A stretch of 64,000 bases of DNA from Tsuneonella deserti (GTDB lineage: Bacteria; Pseudomonadota; Alphaproteobacteria; Sphingomonadales; Sphingomonadaceae). The notes under the pieces were generated by a model, which worked only from the letters and a program-made list of their open reading frames with translations, was not told the DNA's origin and made no database searches. Shown here piece by piece: positions 60,496 to 64,000 of the stretch. A program made the translations under genes and the position numbers. The DNA is taken from the NCBI RefSeq assembly GCF_014644315.1, contig NZ_BMKL01000001.1, positions 1,375,001 to 1,439,000 of the forward strand, in the 5' to 3' direction. Every line of letters begins with the position of its first letter. Position 1 is the first letter of the stretch.

Positions 60496-62013
60496 TCAGG
60501 ACAACTCGGCCGCCTCGATAAGCGAGCAAGTGCTGGCATCGAATTTTCCGCTTCCGGAATCGATCCGGTTGGCGATCGCCTTGCCTAACTCCACGCCGAA
60601 CTGGTCGAAGGGATTGATTCCCATCAACACCGCATTTGCAAAAGTACGATGCTCGTGGAACGCGATGAGAGCCCCGACCGTGGCCGGGTCCACATCGTCA
60701 ACGAGGATGGTGGCACTGGGACGATCGCCAGGATAATCGCGCGCTGGCTCTTCCCCCTTCTGGCCCGCCATCAGCGCCGCACCCTGAGCGAAGCAATTCA
60801 TCAGCAATATTCGATGGTGCGCGGGGTCGAGTACATCCCCGGGGGCGATGCTGGCGATGAAATCGACCGGCACCTCGATGGTACCCTGGTGAAGCAACTG
60901 GAATACCGCGTGCTGCGCGTCGGTGCCCACTCCCCCCCAGGTAATCGGCGCGGTGATACGCTGGACCGGGACCCCGTCAGTGGTCACGCGCTTGCCGTTG
61001 GATTCCATTTCGAGTTGCTGGAGATACGCCGGAAACAACGCGAGCCGTTCGTCATAAGCGAAGACTGCGCGGGTCTGGCAGTTCCGGACCGCCGCGTAAT
61101 AGCGGTCCGCAAACGCGGCCCGCAGCGGCAGGTTCGCCCTCCCCTCCGTTTGCCGGAAGTGCTCGTCGATCGCGCGAGCCCCCGCGAGCACCGCGTCAAA
61201 TTCCGACCACCCGACGGCAAGTGCAATCGGAAAGCCGATGCTGGACCAGAGGGAGTACCGTCCGCCGACTGTCTCGGGAAAGGGTAATACCCGCGTCTCG
61301 TCGATGCCCCAATCGACTGCTTTTTGCGGAGCGGCGGTGAGCGCCACCACCTTGCCATAAGGATCGGCGATCCCGCTGCGCTCCAGCCATTCGAGCGCGC
61401 TCCGGGCGTTCGTCATCGTCTCGATGGTTGTGAAGGTCTTTGAGGCCACCGCGATCAAGGTGGTCGCCGGATCGCATTTTGCAAAAGCCGCTTCGAGCGC
61501 GAGGCCGTCGATGTTGGAGACGACATGGACGTCGACCAGCGCGTCTTCCCGGGCCAGCGCATCGATGGCAAGCTTCGGGCCCAGCGCGGATCCGCCGATG
61601 CCGATGTGGATGAGATGGCGGACTTCGCCGAGCGCGCCGCGATGGATGGCATCCACCAGGATGTGCATCCGCTGGTGAAGCGCTTCCGCTTCCTCGACCG
61701 CCGCCTCGGACCCCGTTCCGCGCTGGGCAGCATGATCGGCCGCCCGGTCTTCGGTCACGTTGACGCGCTCTCCGGCAAACAACGCATCTCGCTTGCGGGT
61801 AAATTCGCTCGCCTCCGCGAGAGCTTCGAAGGCCGAAAGAAGCGCATCGTCGAGATGCGTCTTCGACCAGTCGAACAGTGCCCCGCCGCCTTCCCATTCG
61901 AGGCGTCCCGAGAACTTCTCGACCCGTGCTGGATCGGCATCGAACAGCGCGCCCAGGGTCTGCCGCGGGCATCCCTCGATTTTTTGCCACGCCGCTCCCG
62001 CTGCTTCACTCAC
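60496..62013 (-). CDS. pgi: Glucose-6-phosphate isomerase
   Basis: The GTG at 62013 is preferred because GGAAAGGA lies 9-10 bases upstream; the frame reaches an ATG at 62043. It gives 505 aa. Pgi interconverts glucose- and fructose-6-phosphate. Active-site elements are VRHLIHIGIGGSALGPKL, VASKTFTTIETMTNA, VGGRYSLWSSIGFPIAL (the signature) and a late GINPFDQFGVELGK. It is divergent from lepB. Confidence 0.94.
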   Translation of the reverse strand: MSEAAGAAWQKIEGCPRQTLGALFDADPARVEKFSGRLEWEGGGALFDWSKTHLDDALLSAFEALAEASEFTRKRDALFAGERVNVTEDRAADHAAQRGTGSEAAVEEAEALHQRMHILVDAIHRGALGEVRHLIHIGIGGSALGPKLAIDALAREDALVDVHVVSNIDGLALEAAFAKCDPATTLIAVASKTFTTIETMTNARSALEWLERSGIADPYGKVVALTAAPQKAVDWGIDETRVLPFPETVGGRYSLWSSIGFPIALAVGWSEFDAVLAGARAIDEHFRQTEGRANLPLRAAFADRYYAAVRNCQTRAVFAYDERLALFPAYLQQLEMESNGKRVTTDGVPVQRITAPITWGGVGTDAQHAVFQLLHQGTIEVPVDFIASIAPGDVLDPAHHRILLMNCFAQGAALMAGQKGEEPARDYPGDRPSATILVDDVDPATVGALIAFHEHRTFANAVLMGINPFDQFGVELGKAIANRIDSGSGKFDASTCSLIEAAELS

Positions 62014-62139
62014 GCATAAAATCCTTTCCCATGGGGCAGACACCCGACTAGGGACTGCCGCAATGTTTGCAAGCGCCCGCGGCCCGTTTCCAACCTACGT
62101 TGACCCGGCCCCCTCCAGCGGCGATTACCCGGTGACACC

Positions 62140-62961
62140 GTGAGCAGCACGCCCGCGTCACCTGGAGCTGGCGAAAACGAAGAGCCGAAGGAAACGCTCG
62201 GGTCCTTCACGTGGTTTGTCGTCAAGCTCGCGCTTGCGGTGTTCCTGTTCCGCGCCTTCGTCTTCTCCTTCTATTCGATCCCTAGCGAGTCGATGCTGCC
62301 TCGCTTGTGGAACGGCGACTACTTCATCGCGGCCAAGTGGCCGTATGGTTATTCGCGCTGGTCGCTTCCGTTCAATCTGCCGCTCATCCCCGGCCAGGTC
62401 CTGGGTGCCCTGCCGGAACGCGGCGACGTCGTGGTGTTCAAACATCCGGTCGATCACGTCGACTACATAAAACGGGTCATCGGCCTGCCCGGCGATACGG
62501 TCGAGGTCAAAGGTGGGCAGGTGATCCTCAACGGTGTTCCGGTGAAACGCGAACGCATCAGCGAATTCCTGTTGCCGACTTCCGCAAACACCGCCTGCGT
62601 GACCGGCGGACGCCCGGTACTCGCCGCTGGCGCCCATGCTTGCGATTACATGCGCTATCGCGAAACGCTTCCGGCCGGAATATCGTTCGACACGCTCGAT
62701 TTCGGTCCGACCCCGCAGGACAATTTCGGCCCCTTTCTGGTACCGGACGGCAGTGTCTTCGTGATGGGCGACAACCGGGACAACTCCCTCGATAGCCGCT
62801 TCCCGGCAAGCGCGGGCGGCGGGGTCGGAGCGGTGCCGGCCGACTTACTGGTAGCGCGGGCAAGCGTCATCGTGTGGTCGACCGACGGATCGGCAGATTG
62901 GATCAAGCCGTGGACTTGGTTTTCTTCCGCGCGGTGGAGCCGGTTTGGACACGGCATATGA
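62140..62961 (+). CDS. lepB: Signal peptidase I
   Basis: 273 aa from a GTG start. One N-terminal membrane anchor (about 22-43, FVVKLALAVFLFRAFVF) precedes the catalytic Ser in FYSIPSESMLP (about 50) and the catalytic Lys in DYIKRVIGLPGD; box E is FVMGDNRDNSLDSR. LepB removes signal peptides of Sec and Tat exported proteins. It overlaps rnc by 4 nt (ATGA), the conserved lepB-rnc-era order. Confidence 0.96.
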   Translation: MSSTPASPGAGENEEPKETLGSFTWFVVKLALAVFLFRAFVFSFYSIPSESMLPRLWNGDYFIAAKWPYGYSRWSLPFNLPLIPGQVLGALPERGDVVVFKHPVDHVDYIKRVIGLPGDTVEVKGGQVILNGVPVKRERISEFLLPTSANTACVTGGRPVLAAGAHACDYMRYRETLPAGISFDTLDFGPTPQDNFGPFLVPDGSVFVMGDNRDNSLDSRFPASAGGGVGAVPADLLVARASVIVWSTDGSADWIKPWTWFSSARWSRFGHGI

Positions 62962-63629
62962 GTGAACTGGACGGAAAAACCCGGGAATGGCTGGCGCGAA
63001 CCGGCTTCACGGTTCGCAACGAGGCGAGGTGGCGCGCCGCGCTGACCCATGGCAGCACCGGGGAAACAGAAAACTACGAGCGGCTGGAATGGCTTGGCGA
63101 TCGCGTTCTAGGCCTTGCCATATCGCACTGGTTGTTCGAGCGCTCCGACGCCGCCGAAGGTCAGCTCGCCCAGCGGCTCAACGCCCTCGTGAGCCGCGAT
63201 GCTTGTGCGTGCATTGCGCGCGACATCGGGGTGCCGGAGCACGCCCGCCTCGGCAAACAGGCCCGAGATGACGGGGCCCACGACAGCGACAATGTGCTGG
63301 GCGACGTCATGGAAGCTTTGCTGGGCGCAAACTTTCTCGACGCAGGGTTCGATCCCACGCGGGATCTGATCCGACTGCTCTGGCGCGAAGCGATGGAAGG
63401 TCGCCGAGGGCGCTCCAAGCACCCCAAGTCGGCCTTGCAGGAGTGGGCTGCCGGGAGTCGCCGCAAGCCTCCCGAATATTCGATCGTGGAACGGTCCGGC
63501 CCGGACCATGCCGCTCGGTTCACTGTCCGGGTCATGGTGCATAACGTGGGCGAGGTCGAGGCGACCGCAGCCAGCAAGCAACAGGCGGAAACCGCCGCTG
63601 CCAAGCTATTCATGGAGAAGTTCGGATGA
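62958..63629 (+). CDS. rnc: Ribonuclease III
   Basis: 223 aa. The catalytic signature ERLEWLGDRVLGLAI (about 36-50) and DVMEALLGANFLDAGFD carry the metal-binding acidic residues; the C-terminal double-stranded RNA-binding domain begins near HPKSALQEWAAGSRRKPPEY (about 153). It processes rRNA and other structured RNAs. The start overlaps lepB and the stop overlaps era (ATGA). Confidence 0.96.
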   Translation: MSELDGKTREWLARTGFTVRNEARWRAALTHGSTGETENYERLEWLGDRVLGLAISHWLFERSDAAEGQLAQRLNALVSRDACACIARDIGVPEHARLGKQARDDGAHDSDNVLGDVMEALLGANFLDAGFDPTRDLIRLLWREAMEGRRGRSKHPKSALQEWAAGSRRKPPEYSIVERSGPDHAARFTVRVMVHNVGEVEATAASKQQAETAAAKLFMEKFG

Positions 63630-64000
63630 CCGAGGAAGCGGAAACACGCTGCGGCTTCGTCGCGGTCATCGGCGCCCCTAATGCGGGTAAGTCCACCCTG
63701 GTCAACGCGCTCGTCGGGCAAAAGGTGGCCATCGTTTCCGCCAAGGCGCAGACCACCCGCGCGCGCCTGCTGGGAATTGCGCTTGAGGGCCCCGCGCAGA
63801 TGGTGTTGGTCGACACTCCCGGCATTTTCACCCCGAAGCGCAAGCTGGACCGGGCCATGGTGAGCGCTGCGTGGGAGGGTGCCGAAGCCGCCGATGCGAT
63901 CCTTCTTGTTGTCGATCCCGTCAAGCAGCGGCGGCACGAGCTCGAGCCTCTCATCGAAGCGCTCGACAAGCGGCCGGAGCGCAAGATCCTTGTGCTCAAC
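63626..64000 (+). CDS. era: GTPase Era, N-terminal part (3' end outside window)
   Basis: 125 codons are present before the window ends. Seen: G1 loop GAPNAGKSTLVNALVG, switch KAQTTRARLLGI and G3 VDTPGIFTPKRKLDRAM. Era binds 16S rRNA during 30S subunit maturation. Coupled to rnc by a 4-nt overlap. Confidence 0.95.
   Translation, partial: MTEEAETRCGFVAVIGAPNAGKSTLVNALVGQKVAIVSAKAQTTRARLLGIALEGPAQMVLVDTPGIFTPKRKLDRAMVSAAWEGAEAADAILLVVDPVKQRRHELEPLIEALDKRPERKILVLN

Overview
This is a 64 kb stretch of ordinary chromosome from an alphaproteobacterium, most likely of the order Sphingomonadales (Sphingomonadaceae or Erythrobacteraceae). That assignment is an inference. It rests on the high GC content, on neighbourhoods I know from that group (divL-tsaE-amgK-murU-addB-addA-trxA, lepB-rnc-era, aroK-aroB), on single-subunit AddA/AddB in place of RecBCD, and on a DivL-type kinase. 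No phage, plasmid backbone, insertion sequence, CRISPR array or obvious defence island is visible. Nearly all genes are complete and densely packed, often with 1-4 nt start/stop overlaps. The two edge genes, prmA and era, are cut by the window.

Layout. 1-7.2 kb: prmA end, a coiled-coil protein, ligA, a lipoprotein hydrolase, recN and an EAL-domain phosphodiesterase. 7.3-10.5 kb: NAD kinase, tRNA-Asn, three small proteins (KTSC domain, zinc-finger-like, 70-aa), a TauE/SafE transporter and a GNAT acetyltransferase. 10.5-15.8 kb: secA, a small secreted protein, argJ and an inositol-monophosphatase-family gene. 15.8-27 kb, minus strand: divL, tsaE, amgK-like, murU-like, addB, addA, then a broken trxA that has lost its active site. 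27-32 kb: ahcY behind a palindromic operator candidate, a peroxiredoxin, folE, a phospholipase-D-family protein, tRNA-Arg and a MutT-type Nudix hydrolase. 32-41 kb: two tandem Flp pilins, an M48 protease, accA, a Xer recombinase, a large secreted unknown with a tiny membrane protein, aroK-aroB, a cyclase-family hydrolase and a DUF421 protein.

41.2-53.4 kb, minus strand, is the methylmalonyl-CoA (propionate) block: pccB, an inserted nuclease-like gene, mce, enoyl-CoA hydratase, GST, methylmalonyl-CoA mutase, a DMT transporter, an esterase, bioB, a 72-aa membrane protein, pccA, a tRNA-binding-domain protein, DUF488 and an 82-aa unknown. Together PccAB, Mce and the mutase turn propionyl-CoA into succinyl-CoA. 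Biotin synthase in the same coupled run would supply the carboxylase cofactor. 53.4-64 kb: an SDR reductase, glutathione reductase, a putative lipoprotein, a DEAD-box helicase, a hybrid PAS sensor kinase, pgi, lepB, rnc and the start of era.

The most notable observations are the trxA gene lacking its CGPC motif through an out-of-frame internal deletion, the tyrosine at the phospho-acceptor position of the DivL-like kinase, a lower-GC PD-(D/E)XK-like gene placed precisely inside the propionyl-CoA operon, and a palindrome upstream of ahcY resembling methionine-cycle operators. I did not find a convincing new multi-gene system.
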